Shown piece after piece: positions 1 through 9,509 of a stretch of DNA of 64,000 bases. This DNA is from Roseateles asaccharophilus (GTDB lineage: Bacteria; Pseudomonadota; Gammaproteobacteria; Burkholderiales; Burkholderiaceae_C): contig NZ_SNXE01000006.1 of assembly GCF_004362405.1 (NCBI RefSeq), forward strand, positions 209,411-273,410, read 5' to 3'. The notes under the pieces were generated by a model. It did no database searches, had not been told where the DNA came from, and saw only the letters and a list, made by a program, of their open reading frames with translations. Position numbers and translations under genes: made by a program. Numbering within the stretch: the stretch's first letter is position 1; each line of letters starts with the position of its first letter.

Positions 1-2000
1 TCCTTCTGGTACATAGACTTCAGGCGCAGGAAGATCTCGGCAATGATCTCCGCATCGCCCTTGGCCTCGCCCGGAGGCTCGGCGCCCTTCCAGTGCCACT
101 GCAGCCAGCGGCCGGAGTTGGTCAGCGAGCCATCTTCCTCGGCAAAGCAGGTGCTGGGGAAGCGGAAGACCGTGGTCTGGATCTCCTCGGTCTTCACATC
201 GTTGTGCTCACCGAAATTGCGCCAGAACTCGGCGGTCTCGGTATTGAGCGGATCGATGATGACCAGGTACTTCAGCTTGGACAGGCCGTCGATGATCTTC
301 TTCTTGTTGGGGAAGGAGCCCACCGGGTTGAAGCCCTGGCAGATATAGCCATTGAGCTTGCCCTGGTTCATCAACTCGAAGGCCTGGAGCACGTCATAGG
401 TCTTGTCCCACTTGGGCAGATAGTGGAAGGCCCAGTCGTTCTCCTTGGTCGCGGCCTTGCCCCACCAGGCTTTTTGCAGACTGACGAAGAACTTGGGGTA
501 GTTCTGCCAGAAGCTCATCTGGTTGGGGCGCAGGGGCTTGGTGGCCCGAGGCTTGTAGTAGGTCTCCAGGTCCTGCTCGGTCTCGCGTGGCAGGCTCAGA
601 TAGCCGGGCAGCGAGGTGGAGAGCAGGCCCAGGTCCGTCAGGCCCTGGATATTGCTGTGACCGCGCAGGGCATTCATGCCCCCGCCGGGCAGGCCGATAT
701 TGCCCAGCAGCAGCTGCATCAGCGCGCCGGTGCGGATCATCTGCGAGCCCTGGCTGTGCTGGGTCCAGCCCAGGGCGTACATGATGGTCATCACCTTGCC
801 CGGGGCCGAGGTCTCGGCAATCATCTCGCAGCACTTGAGGAACTTGTCCTGGGGCGTGCCCGTGATCTTGCTGACCAGCTCGGGGGTGTAGCGCGAGAAG
901 TGCCGCTTCATGACCTGCAGCACGCAGCGCTCGTGCGTCAGCGTCGGGTCGACCTTGGCAAAGCCCTTCTCATCGAGCTCATAGGTCCAGCTGGCGTTGT
1001 CATAGCGCCGCTTGGCCTCGTCATAGCCCGAGAACAGGCCGTCCTCGAACTTGTAGCCCTCGTTGATGATGAAGCTGGCGTTGGTGTAGTGCTTGACGTA
1101 CTCGTGCTGGATCTTGTCCTTGCTGAGCAGGTAGTTGATGACACCGGCCAGGAGGGCGATGTCAGACCCCGCCCGGATAGGGGCGTAGTAGTCGCTCATG
1201 GCGGCCGAGCGCGTGAAGCGCGGATCCACCACCAGCAGCTTGGCCTTGTTGTGATGCTTGGCCTCGATCACCCACTTGAAACCGCAGGGATGGGCCTCGG
1301 CGGCATTGCCGCCCATGATCAGCACCAGATCGGCGTTCTTGATGTCAACCCAATGGTTGGTCATCGCGCCGCGTCCGAACGTCGGGGCCAGACTGGCCAC
1401 CGTCGGTCCGTGTCAAACGCGGGCTTGGTTGTCGAAGACCAGCATCCCCAGGGACCGCATCGCCTTGTGGGTGATGTAGCCCGATTCATTGGAGGATGCC
1501 GAGGCACAGAGCATGCCCGTCGAAAGCCAGCGGTTGACGGTCTTGCCGTCTGCGTTCTGGGCGATGAAGTTGGCGTCGCGGTCGGCCTTCATCAGCTTGG
1601 CCAGGCGATCCATCGCCTCCCCCCAGCTGACGCGCTTCCATTCCTTGGCGCCGGGCTCGCGGATCTCCGGCCACTTCAGACGGTTGGGGCTGTGGACAAA
1701 GTCCAGCAGGCCCGCGCCCTTGGGGCAGAGTGTGCCGCGGTTGACCGGGTGATCCGGATCGCCCTCGATGTGGATGATCTCGCTGGTGACGTTCTTGGCC
1801 TTGTCACCCAGCGAATACATGATCAGGCCGCAACCCACCGAGCAATACGGGCAGGTGTTGCGGGTCTCGGTCGCCCGGGCGAGCTTGAAGTTGCGCGCTT
1901 CGGCCAGGGCGGCGGTGGGCGAAAAGCCCAGAGCCACCAAGCTGGAGCCAACCAGCCCCGCGCTGCTCACCCGGAAGAACTGCCTCCGGTTCATGTCCAT
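1..2000 (-). CDS. fdnG: Formate dehydrogenase-N alpha subunit, selenocysteine-containing (3' end outside window)
   Basis: Catalytic molybdopterin subunit of the membrane-bound, periplasm-facing formate dehydrogenase, which oxidises formate to CO2 and feeds the quinone pool. The protein opens with a twin-arginine signal (MNRRQFFR, then a hydrophobic stretch ending near TAALA). A Cys cluster for 4Fe-4S follows (CPYCSVGCG ... LCPKG). An in-frame TGA at 1415-1413 falls exactly at residue 196 within NQARV-U-HGPTVASLAPTFGRG, the same context and number as Sec196 of E. coli FdnG. Reading continues open to the left edge with typical family sequence (GAMTNHWVDIKNADL, GLPGGGMNALRGHSNIQG), so this is read-through, not a broken gene. 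Start at 2000 is chosen for AGGAGG at 2015-2010; 1994 is an alternative. About 666 residues are visible. The beta and gamma subunit genes would lie further left. Confidence 0.95.
1384..1415 (-). promoter_or_regulatory. SECIS element with UGA selenocysteine codon
   Basis: The mRNA directly after the UGA folds into a hairpin: GGCCA pairs with UGGCC around a GUC loop, extended by GG/CC around a bulged U. Counting the U of UGA as 1, the bulge is U17 and the loop carries G23 and U24, the same positions that SelB recognises in E. coli SECIS elements. This supports true selenocysteine insertion and implies selA, selB, selC and selD elsewhere in the genome. Confidence 0.9.
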
Positions 2001-2239
2001 TTGATCTTGCCTCCTGGGGTCGCCCCCAACAGTTCTTAGGTATTGGCCGTCACGCGACACTCCTTCGGATTGCCGCACAAAAGCACCCCGCTTGTCCATC
2101 CGGAGGCTGTACCGAGACAAGTTGGCAGGGGGTCGCGACAATTTGTCGCAGACTCCAACCAACAAGGCTGGGGCACGGGGTCGGCTCTTGCCTGTCTTGA
2201 CGCACCGCAGCAAGCGGGGCAGGCTACAGTGAGGCGGCG
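2001..2239. promoter_or_regulatory. Divergent promoter region between fdnG and the two-component regulator, with a palindrome
   Basis: 239 bases separate the two divergent genes. A perfect inverted repeat GCGACAATTTGTCGC (2135-2149, 7-base arms around one T) sits centrally, and a third GCGACA half-site is at 2054-2059 close to fdnG. This is a plausible operator for the adjacent response regulator, acting on both directions. No convincing FNR box (TTGAT-N4-ATCAA) is visible. Confidence 0.4.
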
Positions 2240-3583
2240 ATGAACAACAAGCCCCCTGCTCCCCACCCAACCATCGCCTGGCCGGGCAGCGCCGTGCTGG
2301 TGATCGACGACGAGGAAGGCATGCGCAACTTCCTCGCCAAGACCCTGGCCCCCCGCTGCGCCCAGGTGCTCACCGCGGCCAGCGCCGAAGAGGGCGAGGC
2401 CCTGCTGCGCCAGCAGCGCTTTGACCTGATCGTGCTGGACATCAGCCTGCCCGGTCGCAGCGGCCTGGCCTGGCTGCGCGAGCTGCGCACGACCGGCAAT
2501 ACCTGCGAGGTGATCCTGATCACGGCCTTTGCCGATCTGGATACCGCCATCGAGGCCCTTCGCATCGGCGCCTCGGACTTCATCCTCAAGCCCTTTCGCA
2601 CCACGCAGCTGCTCAATGCCGTCAAGCACTGTCTGGAGCGGGCCCGCCTGACCCGCGAGAACTTCGTGCTCAAGCGCACGCTGCAGACCGAGCTGGGGCG
2701 GCCGCAGCCCGGCCCCGCCAGCCTGCGTGGCCAGTCGCCGCAGATGCAGCTGCTGCGCGAGAGCCTGGCACGCGCCGCCCTGGTGGACAGCACGGTGCTG
2801 CTCAGCGGCGAATCCGGCACCGGCAAGGAACTGGCGGCCCAGGCCCTGCACCATGGCAGCGCCCGGTCCCGGGCGCCCTTCGTGCCGGTGAACTGCGCCC
2901 TGATGTCGCCCGAGGGCGTGGAGGCCGAGCTCTTTGGCCACGGCACGCGCGATGGCCTGCTCTTCTACGCCCAGGGCGGCACCCTCTTCCTGGACGAGGT
3001 GTCCGAGCTGCCGCTGGCGGCCCAGGGCAAGCTGCTGCGGGTGCTGGAAGAGCGTCAGATCCGGCCCGTGGGCAGCGAGCAGCAGATTGCGGCCGATCTG
3101 CGCATCATCGCGGCCAGCAACCGCAATCTGGCCGGCGAGGTGGCCGCCGGACGCCTGCGCAAGGACTTGTATTACCGGCTGCAGGTGGTGGAGCTGCGCC
3201 TGCCGGCACTGCGCGAGCACAAGCAGGATATCCCCTTGCTGGTGGAGCATTTCGTGGCCGAGCTGGCGCCGCGTCTGTCGGCCGAGCCCATCACGCCCAG
3301 CCCCGAACAGCTGGCCTATCTGCAGCAGTACGACTGGCCGGGCAATGTGCGTGAGCTGCGCAATCTGATCGAGCGCTCGCTGATCCTGGGCTCGCTCAAT
3401 CTCTCGGCCCTGTATCCGGCCATGGAGAGCGCACCGGCCACCACCGATCTGCAGACCCTGGAGCGTCAGCACATCCTGGCCGTGCTGGGCTCGGTGCAGG
3501 GTGACAAGGCCCAGGCCGCGCGCCTCCTGGGCATCTCCAAGCGCACGCTGGAGCGCCGCTTTGCGGACTGGGCGGCCCAGTGA
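2240..3583 (+). CDS. NtrC-type response regulator lacking the GAFTGA loop
   Basis: 447 residues with three domains. A receiver domain comes first (acidic pocket DDEE at 23-26, phosphoacceptor Asp67 in VLDISLPGRSG, conserved Lys in LKPF). A sigma-54-type AAA+ domain follows with Walker A GESGTGKE, Walker B GGTLFLDEV and R-finger region LRKDLYYRL. A Fis-type helix-turn-helix ends the protein (AARLLGISKRTLERR). Where family members read ELFGHEKGAFTGA and about a dozen further residues, this one reads ELFGHGTRDGLLFYAQGGTLF: the sigma-54-contacting loop is deleted. It therefore probably does not open sigma-54 promoters and may act with sigma-70, as some GAFTGA-less relatives (Rhodobacter NtrC) do. 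It is followed 7 bases later by its likely partner kinase, and fdnG control is the obvious hypothesis from context. Confidence 0.88.
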   Translation: MNNKPPAPHPTIAWPGSAVLVIDDEEGMRNFLAKTLAPRCAQVLTAASAEEGEALLRQQRFDLIVLDISLPGRSGLAWLRELRTTGNTCEVILITAFADLDTAIEALRIGASDFILKPFRTTQLLNAVKHCLERARLTRENFVLKRTLQTELGRPQPGPASLRGQSPQMQLLRESLARAALVDSTVLLSGESGTGKELAAQALHHGSARSRAPFVPVNCALMSPEGVEAELFGHGTRDGLLFYAQGGTLFLDEVSELPLAAQGKLLRVLEERQIRPVGSEQQIAADLRIIAASNRNLAGEVAAGRLRKDLYYRLQVVELRLPALREHKQDIPLLVEHFVAELAPRLSAEPITPSPEQLAYLQQYDWPGNVRELRNLIERSLILGSLNLSALYPAMESAPATTDLQTLERQHILAVLGSVQGDKAQAARLLGISKRTLERRFADWAAQ

Positions 3584-3590
3584 GCCCGCG

Positions 3591-5576
3591 ATGAAACAGC
3601 CGCTGAGCCTGCGCACCAAGCTGCTGCTGCTGAGCCTGCTGCCCTTGTGGGCCGTGCTGCCCCTGCTGGGCCTGATCCTGGTGTACTGGGGCGATGCGGC
3701 CTTTGACCGCCTGCTGATCACCAAGGTGCGCAGCGATCTGGCGGTGGCCAAGGGCTATTTCGAGCGGGTGCAAGGGGAGATTGCGGGCGGCACACGGGCA
3801 GCGGCCAGCGCCCACCGCCTGGTGCATCTGCTGCAGAACCAGCGCCTGCAGGACCTGCCCGCCCTGCTGGCCGATGCGCGCCGCGAGCACCAGCTGGAGT
3901 TCATCAATCTGCTGGGCCCGGAGGGCGAGCTGCGGGCCAATGAATTCGGGCTGGTGGCGCCGCAGGGGGCGCCCCTGCCGGAGCTGGTGGCGGACAACAA
4001 CGGCAACCTGGCCTCCGTGGCCCTGCTCCAGCCGGAGCTGCTGCAGCAGATTGCGCCGGCCCTGGGCGACCGGCTGGGCATCCCGCTGCTGCCCACGCCC
4101 AATGCCGCACCCAGCGAGCGCAGCCGCGAGGAGCGCGCCATGGTGCTGATCGCGCGCGCACCCATCCACGACGCCCAGGGGCGGCTGCTGGGCCATCTGC
4201 TGGGCGGCGTGCTGCTCAACCGCAACCTGCCCTTCATCGATCATCTCAACGAGATCGTCTACCCCGAAGGTGCCCTGCCTGCGGGCAGCCAGGGCACGGC
4301 CACCTTGTTTCTGGAGGATGTGCGCATCTCCACCAATGTGCGCCTGTTCGAAAGCTCACGGGGCGAGCGTGCCATCGGCACACGCGTCTCCCAGCAGGTT
4401 CGCGAGCAGGTGCTGGGCAGCGGCGGCACCTGGCTGGCACGGGCCTTCGTGGTCAAGGACTGGTACATCTCGGCCTATCTGCCGCTGAGCAACAAGGATG
4501 GTCAGCGTGTGGGCATGCTCTACGTGGGCTTTCTGGAACGCCCCTTCCAATGGGCCAAGTACAGCGTGCTGGCCGGTGTGGCCTGCGTCTTCCTGGCCGT
4601 GATGCTGCTCGCAGCCTGGGTCTCGCTGCGCTGGGCGGGCAGCATCTTCCGCCCCGTGGAACGCATGGCCCGCACCATGGCCCGGGTCGAGTCCGGCGAG
4701 AGCGATGCCCGCGTGGGCCTCCTGCCCGCACGCGACGAGCTGGGCAGCCTGGCCGGGCATCTGGATCATCTGCTGGACACGGTGGACGACAAGACCCGCG
4801 CCCTGCAGCGCTGGGGCGAGGAGCTGGACCGCAAGGTGGCCGAACGCAGCGCCGATCTGGAGGCGGCACAGACCCAGCTGCTGCACAGCGAGAAGCTGGC
4901 CACCGTGGGCCAGCTCACGGCCAGCATTGCGCATGAGATCAACAACCCGATTGCCGTCATCCAGGGCAATCTGGACCTGATGCGTGAGCTCCTGGGGCCG
5001 GCCGCCGAACCGGCGCGGGCCGAAATCCGCCTGATCGACCAGCAGATCGAACGCATGCGCCTGATCGTCACCCAGCTGCTGCAGTACGCCCGCCCCGGCG
5101 AGTACGCCGGCTATGTGGAGCCCGTCGATCCGGGCGAGGCCCTGGACAGCAGTCTGCTGCTGGTGGAGCACCTGCTCAGCCGCGCCCGCATCCAGGTGCG
5201 GCGCGACTACCGGGCCCGCCGCAGCGTGGGCATCAACCGCCAGGAGCTGCAGCAGGTGCTGATCAATCTGATGGTTAATGCCGCCCAGGCCATGCCGGAC
5301 GGCGGGCGCCTGAGCCTGAGCACCGAGGACTGGGACGGGCCGGCGGGCGCCGGTGTGCGCATTGCCGTGTGCGACACGGGGCCGGGCCTGAGCCCCGAGA
5401 TGATGGCGCGCCTGTTCCAGCCCTTTGTCACCAGCAAGGCCGAGGGCACGGGCCTGGGCCTGTGGATCAGCCGCAGCATTGTGCAGCGCTACCAGGGCGA
5501 GCTGCGCGCCGAGGCCGATCCCGAGGGCGCCTGCTTCAGCCTGCTGCTGCTCAGCGAGCCCACGCAGGCCGCCTGA
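3591..5576 (+). CDS. Membrane sensor histidine kinase with periplasmic sensor domain
   Basis: 661 residues. TM1 lies near residues 9-31, followed by a periplasmic domain of about 290 residues resembling double-Cache sensors. TM2 is near 323-347, then a HAMP segment. The HisKA helix has phosphoacceptor His448 in SIAHEINNPIAV, and the HATPase domain shows the N box (INLMVNAAQAM), G1 (DTGPGL) and G2 (GTGLGLW). It would autophosphorylate on His448 and pass phosphate to Asp67 of the regulator encoded just upstream. The signal is unknown; being next to fdnG, a respiratory or formate-related cue is an inference only. The stop lies 4 bases from the convergent apbC stop. Confidence 0.9.
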   Translation: MKQPLSLRTKLLLLSLLPLWAVLPLLGLILVYWGDAAFDRLLITKVRSDLAVAKGYFERVQGEIAGGTRAAASAHRLVHLLQNQRLQDLPALLADARREHQLEFINLLGPEGELRANEFGLVAPQGAPLPELVADNNGNLASVALLQPELLQQIAPALGDRLGIPLLPTPNAAPSERSREERAMVLIARAPIHDAQGRLLGHLLGGVLLNRNLPFIDHLNEIVYPEGALPAGSQGTATLFLEDVRISTNVRLFESSRGERAIGTRVSQQVREQVLGSGGTWLARAFVVKDWYISAYLPLSNKDGQRVGMLYVGFLERPFQWAKYSVLAGVACVFLAVMLLAAWVSLRWAGSIFRPVERMARTMARVESGESDARVGLLPARDELGSLAGHLDHLLDTVDDKTRALQRWGEELDRKVAERSADLEAAQTQLLHSEKLATVGQLTASIAHEINNPIAVIQGNLDLMRELLGPAAEPARAEIRLIDQQIERMRLIVTQLLQYARPGEYAGYVEPVDPGEALDSSLLLVEHLLSRARIQVRRDYRARRSVGINRQELQQVLINLMVNAAQAMPDGGRLSLSTEDWDGPAGAGVRIAVCDTGPGLSPEMMARLFQPFVTSKAEGTGLGLWISRSIVQRYQGELRAEADPEGACFSLLLLSEPTQAA

Positions 5577-5580
5577 GGCC

Positions 5581-6678
5581 TCAGCTGTTCTTGGAGATGG
5601 AGATGGTGGGGAACTTGCTCGAGTAGTCCTTGGCCTGGGCGGCGATCTTGACCGCCACGCGACGGGCCAGGGCCTTGTAGAGCCCGGCTTCCTCCCCCTC
5701 GGGCGCAGCCACCACGGTGGGGCGGCCGGCATCGGCCTGCTCGCGGATGGACAGGGACAGCGGCAGCCCGCCCAGGTACTCCGTGCCGTACTGCTCGGCC
5801 ATCTTCTTGCCACCGTCCTGGCCGAAGATGTGCTCCGCATGGCCGCAGTTGCGGCAGATGTGCACCGCCATGTTCTCCACGATGCCCAGGATGGGCACGC
5901 CCACCTTCTCGAACATCTTCAGGCCCTTCTTGGCATCGATCAGGGCGATGTCCTGGGGCGTGGTGACGATGACCGCGCCCGTGACCGGCACCCGCTGCGA
6001 GAGCGTGAGCTGGATGTCGCCGGTGCCCGGCGGCATGTCGATGACCAGGTAGTCCAGGTCCTGCCAGCGGGTCTGGCGCAGCAGCTGCTCCAGGGCATTG
6101 GTGGCCATGGGGCCGCGCCAGATCATGGCCTGATCATCGGCCACGAGAAAACCGATGGAATTGACCTGTACGCCATGCGCCAGCTTGGGCTCCATCAGCT
6201 GCCCATCCAGGCTCTCGGGCGCGCCGCTCACGCCCATCATGGTGGGCACGCTGGGGCCGTAGATATCGGCATCCAGCAGGCCCACGCGCGCGCCCTCGGC
6301 GGCCAAGGCCAGGGCCAGATTGGCAGCCGTGGTGCTCTTGCCCACGCCGCCCTTGCCCGAGGCCACGGCAATGATGTTCTTCACGCCGGGCAGCAGCTGC
6401 ACGCCGCGCTGCACCGCATGGGCAATGATCTTGGAGGACAGGCTCACGCTGACATTGCCCACGCCCGGCACCGAACGGGCGGCGGCCACCAGGGCCGCAC
6501 GCAAGGCATCCAGCTGGCTGGCGGCCGGATAACCCAGCTCGACCTCGAAGGACACATCGCCGCCGGCGGACACCCGCAGCTGCCGCAGCTGCTTGGTGCT
6601 GACGTAGTCCTGGCCCGTGTTGGGGTCGATGACGCCCTGAAGGGCCTGCAAGAGCGAGGTTTCCGAGACTTGAGTCAT
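5581..6678 (-). CDS. apbC: Mrp/ApbC-family iron-sulfur cluster carrier ATPase
   Basis: 365-residue cytoplasmic P-loop protein that binds and transfers Fe-S clusters to apo-enzymes. The N-terminal MIP18-like domain (residues 1-80) is followed by the deviant Walker A GKGGVGKS (108-115), Walker B VIDMPPGTGD and the cluster-binding CxxC pair in CRNCGH. Length and order match the family. Start at 6678 (MTQVSETSLL) is chosen because upstream in-frame codons give a non-conserved tail; an in-frame ATG three codons earlier is possible. It appears monocistronic and converges with the kinase gene. Confidence 0.95.
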   Translation of the reverse strand: MTQVSETSLLQALQGVIDPNTGQDYVSTKQLRQLRVSAGGDVSFEVELGYPAASQLDALRAALVAAARSVPGVGNVSVSLSSKIIAHAVQRGVQLLPGVKNIIAVASGKGGVGKSTTAANLALALAAEGARVGLLDADIYGPSVPTMMGVSGAPESLDGQLMEPKLAHGVQVNSIGFLVADDQAMIWRGPMATNALEQLLRQTRWQDLDYLVIDMPPGTGDIQLTLSQRVPVTGAVIVTTPQDIALIDAKKGLKMFEKVGVPILGIVENMAVHICRNCGHAEHIFGQDGGKKMAEQYGTEYLGGLPLSLSIREQADAGRPTVVAAPEGEEAGLYKALARRVAVKIAAQAKDYSSKFPTISISKNS

Positions 6679-6783
6679 GGCTGGCATTGTTCTAGAAGAG
6701 GCGGCGCAGTCTAGCCCAGGGCTCATGCCCCGTCGGCCGCGCGGGACATCTCGGCCCCAACCCACCAGCGCATCAGCCGCGCC

Positions 6784-7116
6784 TCAGCTGCGTACCAGAG
6801 CCAGCAGCTTTTGCAGTTCCGCCAGCGATTGCGGACGCACGGCGCGCCCCAGCTCCTGCCCCCGCTCCAGCAAGATCAGGGTGGGCCAGAGCTTGACGCC
6901 GAGGCTGCGCCCCAGCGCTCGACCGCGGCCGTCCTCGATCTTGAGGCGGCGCAAGGCGGGCCGTGCGGCCAGCGCCTGTGCGATCAGGGGCTGGGCGGCC
7001 TGGCAGTGGCCGCACCAGTCGGTGCCGAACTCGATCAGGACCGGTCCGGCCATGGCTTCCAGATCGGCCAGCGTGGGCGCCTGGGGCTCATAGGGCAATA
7101 CGGGAAACTCGGACAT
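6784..7116 (-). CDS. Thioredoxin-fold protein (CGHC active site)
   Basis: 110 residues with a single thioredoxin-like domain. The active site is TDWCGHCQAA, followed by a cis-Pro region (KLWPTLILL) and a C-terminal helix. No signal peptide is visible, so a cytoplasmic disulfide oxidoreductase or reductant role is likely; the exact partner cannot be told. CGHC is the redox pair of protein disulfide isomerases, whereas classical thioredoxin has CGPC. Start at 7116 gives MSEFPVLPYE. It lies downstream of the sodB terminator and so probably has its own promoter. The link to oxidative stress is only by position beside sodB. Confidence 0.8.
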   Translation of the reverse strand: MSEFPVLPYEPQAPTLADLEAMAGPVLIEFGTDWCGHCQAAQPLIAQALAARPALRRLKIEDGRGRALGRSLGVKLWPTLILLERGQELGRAVRPQSLAELQKLLALVRS

Positions 7117-7142
7117 GGCGATGCGGTGGTGACACAAAGACA

Positions 7143-7166
7143 AAGAGCCGGTCGGAACCGGCTCTT
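7143..7166 (-). terminator. Intrinsic terminator of sodB
   Basis: Perfect 10-bp stem AAGAGCCGGT/ACCGGCTCTT with a 4-base loop, 33 bases after the sodB stop. On the minus strand it is followed by a T-rich stretch (TTTGTCTTTG). Confidence 0.85.
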
Positions 7167-7198
7167 GCTGCATGGACTCAGGCCTGAGCCCGCCGCGC

Positions 7199-7780
7199 TC
7201 AGCCGAAGTTGGCTTCGGCGAACTGCCAGTTCACCAGGTTCGAGAAGAAGGTCTCGACGAACTTCTGGCGCAGATTGCGGTAGTCGATGTAGTAGGCATG
7301 CTCCCACACGTCCACGGTCAGCAGGGCCGTGTCGGCGGTGGTCAGCGGGGTGCCAGCGGCGCCGGTGTTGACGATGTCCACCGAGCCGTCGGCCTTCTTC
7401 ACCAGCCAGGTCCAGCCGGAACCGAAGTTGCCCACGGCGCTCTTGACGAAGGCTTCCTTGAAGGCCTCGTAGCTGCCCCACTTGGCGTTGATGGCCTCGG
7501 CCAGCTTGCCGCTGGGGGTGCCGCCGCCATTGGGCTTCATGCAGTTCCAGAAGAAGGTGTGGTTCCAGATCTGGGCGGCGTTGTTGTAGATGCCGCCGCT
7601 GGAGGTCTTGACGATCTCCTCCAGGGTCTTGCTCTCGAACTCGGTGCCCTTTTGCAGATTGTTCAGGTTGACCACATAGGCGTTGTGGTGCTTGCCGTGG
7701 TGGAACTCCAGCGTTTCCTTGCTGTAGTGCGGTGCCAGGGCATCGATGGCGTAAGGCAGCGGCGGCAGGGTATGTTCCAT
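7199..7780 (-). CDS. sodB: Superoxide dismutase [Fe]
   Basis: 193-residue cytoplasmic enzyme converting superoxide to oxygen and peroxide. The metal ligands are in the expected places: His in [13 protein letters not shown], His in [10 protein letters not shown], and Asp and His in DVWEHAYY. The [10 protein letters not shown] segment and overall length favour the iron rather than the manganese type, although the distinction is not absolute. The start at 7780 is preceded by AAGAGGAG. A clear terminator follows the gene. It sits between xseA and a thioredoxin gene, all on the minus strand. Confidence 0.96.
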   Translation of the reverse strand: MEHTLPPLPYAIDALAPHYSKETLEFHHGKHHNAYVVNLNNLQKGTEFESKTLEEIVKTSSGGIYNNAAQIWNHTFFWNCMKPNGGGTPSGKLAEAINAKWGSYEAFKEAFVKSAVGNFGSGWTWLVKKADGSVDIVNTGAAGTPLTTADTALLTVDVWEHAYYIDYRNLRQKFVETFFSNLVNWQFAEANFG

Positions 7781-7847
7781 ATCAATCAACTCCTCTTGAC
7801 TCGTGGGTGGTTGGATCTTGGGTCGGCGGCCATTGTAGGCAGCTTGC

Positions 7848-9152
7848 CTATGACCCCATGCGGGTGCCGAGAACCTCGAGGCTGGCCTCGCCGTCCGCCA
7901 GCACCGCCTTGACCTGCTGACCGGCATGCAACTGGCCCACCGAGGCCAGCGCACGGCCCTGACCATCGTCCAGCCAGGCATAGCCCCGCGCCAGCACGCG
8001 CTTGGGATCCAGGGCCTGCAGCCGCGCCTGCAGGGCCGCCAGCAGCAGCTCCTGCCGGCCGATCAGCGCCCCGCTGGCGCGCTGCTGGCGCTGAGCCAGC
8101 TGGGCCAGGGTTTGCTGCTGCCGCTCCACCCGCCTTGGCAAGGCCTGACCCCAGCGCTGCTCCAGCAAGGCCAGGCGGCGGCGCTGCTGGGCCAAGGCGG
8201 CGCTGGGCCGGGCCAGCAGCAGGCCGGCGCGGTCCAGGCGCTGGGCGGCCTGGTCCAGGCGCTGGTCCATGCGGCGCTGCAAGGCACTGGCCAGGGCGCT
8301 CAGCCTATCCAGCTCCACCGCGCGTGCCGGCGCCGCCAGCTCGGCCGCGGCCGTGGGCGTGGGCGCGCGCAGATCGGCCGCCAGATCGCACAGGGTCACA
8401 TCGGTCTCATGACCCACGCCGCAGACCAGGGGCAGGGCCGAGCCGGCCACGGCCCGCACCACCCGCTCGTCATTGAAGGCCCAGAGGTCCTCCAGCGAGC
8501 CGCCGCCGCGGCACAGCAGCAGCAGGTCCAGCCCGTCCTGCGCGGCACGGGCATTGGCCAGGTGCAGGGCGCGCACCAGGGCTGGCGGCGCCTCGGGCCC
8601 CTGCACCGGGCTGGGATAGATGATGACCTCAACCTGGGGGGCGCGGCGGCGCAGCGCGGTCAGCACATCGTGCAGGGCCGCCCCCGCGGTGGAGGTGATC
8701 ACGCCGATGCGGCGCGGGAATCCGGGCAGGGGGCGCTTGACCGAGGGATCAAACAGCCCCTCGGCCTCCAGCTTGGCCTTGAGGCGCAAAAACTGCTCGT
8801 ACAGCGCCCCGGCCCCGGCGCGGCGCATGCTCTCCACGATGAACTGCAGCTCGCCACGCGGCTCGTACAGGGCCAGGCGCCCGCGCAACTCCACCAGCTG
8901 ACCATCGCCGGGCGTGAAGTCCAGGTAGGCGCCGGCGCGCCGGAACATGGCGCAGCGCAGCAGGCCGGCCTCGCCCTCGGCATCCTTGAGGCTGAAGTAG
9001 CTGTGACCGCTGGCGGCCCGGGTAAAGCCCGAGATCTCGCCCTGCACGGTGCAGACGGCAAAGCGGGCGTTGAGCGCATCCGAGACCGCGCGCAACAGGC
9101 CCGCCACACCCCAGACCACCCGTGGTGATGCGGCTTTCCAGGGCTCAACCAT
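7848..9152 (-). CDS. xseA: Exodeoxyribonuclease VII large subunit
   Basis: 434 residues. XseA with multiple XseB subunits degrades single-stranded DNA and takes part in repair. The N-terminal OB-fold ([22 protein letters not shown]) is followed by the catalytic domain ([64 protein letters not shown]), a long Arg/Gln/Leu-rich coiled coil, and the C-terminal RGYAWL segment. Start at 9152 (ATG) is preferred over an in-frame TTG at 9158. No xseB lies in the window, as is common. Confidence 0.96.
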   Translation of the reverse strand: MVEPWKAASPRVVWGVAGLLRAVSDALNARFAVCTVQGEISGFTRAASGHSYFSLKDAEGEAGLLRCAMFRRAGAYLDFTPGDGQLVELRGRLALYEPRGELQFIVESMRRAGAGALYEQFLRLKAKLEAEGLFDPSVKRPLPGFPRRIGVITSTAGAALHDVLTALRRRAPQVEVIIYPSPVQGPEAPPALVRALHLANARAAQDGLDLLLLCRGGGSLEDLWAFNDERVVRAVAGSALPLVCGVGHETDVTLCDLAADLRAPTPTAAAELAAPARAVELDRLSALASALQRRMDQRLDQAAQRLDRAGLLLARPSAALAQQRRRLALLEQRWGQALPRRVERQQQTLAQLAQRQQRASGALIGRQELLLAALQARLQALDPKRVLARGYAWLDDGQGRALASVGQLHAGQQVKAVLADGEASLEVLGTRMGS

Positions 9153-9509
9153 GCGCAAACCCAGTATTGGCGCGGGTCGAGAACTCCACAGCCGCGCCAG
9201 ATGGGGCCTGGCGGCCCATTCGCCCCGTCACGACCACGTCATACGCGCATAAACGCTTGTTTTTCAAGAGTTTTTTCCTGCTCAAAAATTAGGCAATCTA
9301 AGCCGAGGCCCGATTTCACGGGCTCGCCGGGTCCGCCGGAACAGCTTGCCCACAAAGTTATCCACAGGCTCGGTGGATTGCGACGGAGCCTCGGGCAAGA
9401 CCTGACCCGCCTTGGTTCGCCGCGGCCCGGCTTGGGGCCATAATCGCGCGCAGCTTCACCGGGCGCGCTCGCCGCTGGCGGGCCGTCGCAGACCAAAGGG
9501 ATAGACGCC
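9153..9509. promoter_or_regulatory. Divergent intergenic region between xseA and exbB, with one DnaA box
   Basis: 357 bases without a gene. An A/T-rich block at about 9250-9300 stands out against the surrounding G+C and probably holds the divergent promoters; on the minus strand TTGAAA and TATGAC lie 18 bases apart upstream of xseA. TTATCCACA at 9358-9366 is a perfect DnaA-box match. Nothing else recognisable. Confidence 0.4.

Noticed and set aside
1413..1415. Apparent nonsense mutation splitting fdnG
   Set aside because: Position 196, surrounding motif and SECIS geometry identify it as selenocysteine.
93..2039. 648-codon open frame antisense to fdnG
   Set aside because: Mirror of the fdnG codon pattern; fdnG has clear family motifs, the antisense product none.
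2177..2192. Possible -24/-12 (sigma-54) promoter before the response regulator
   Set aside because: GG and TTGC have correct spacing but the rest of the consensus (TGGCAC) is missing; chance match in G-rich DNA.
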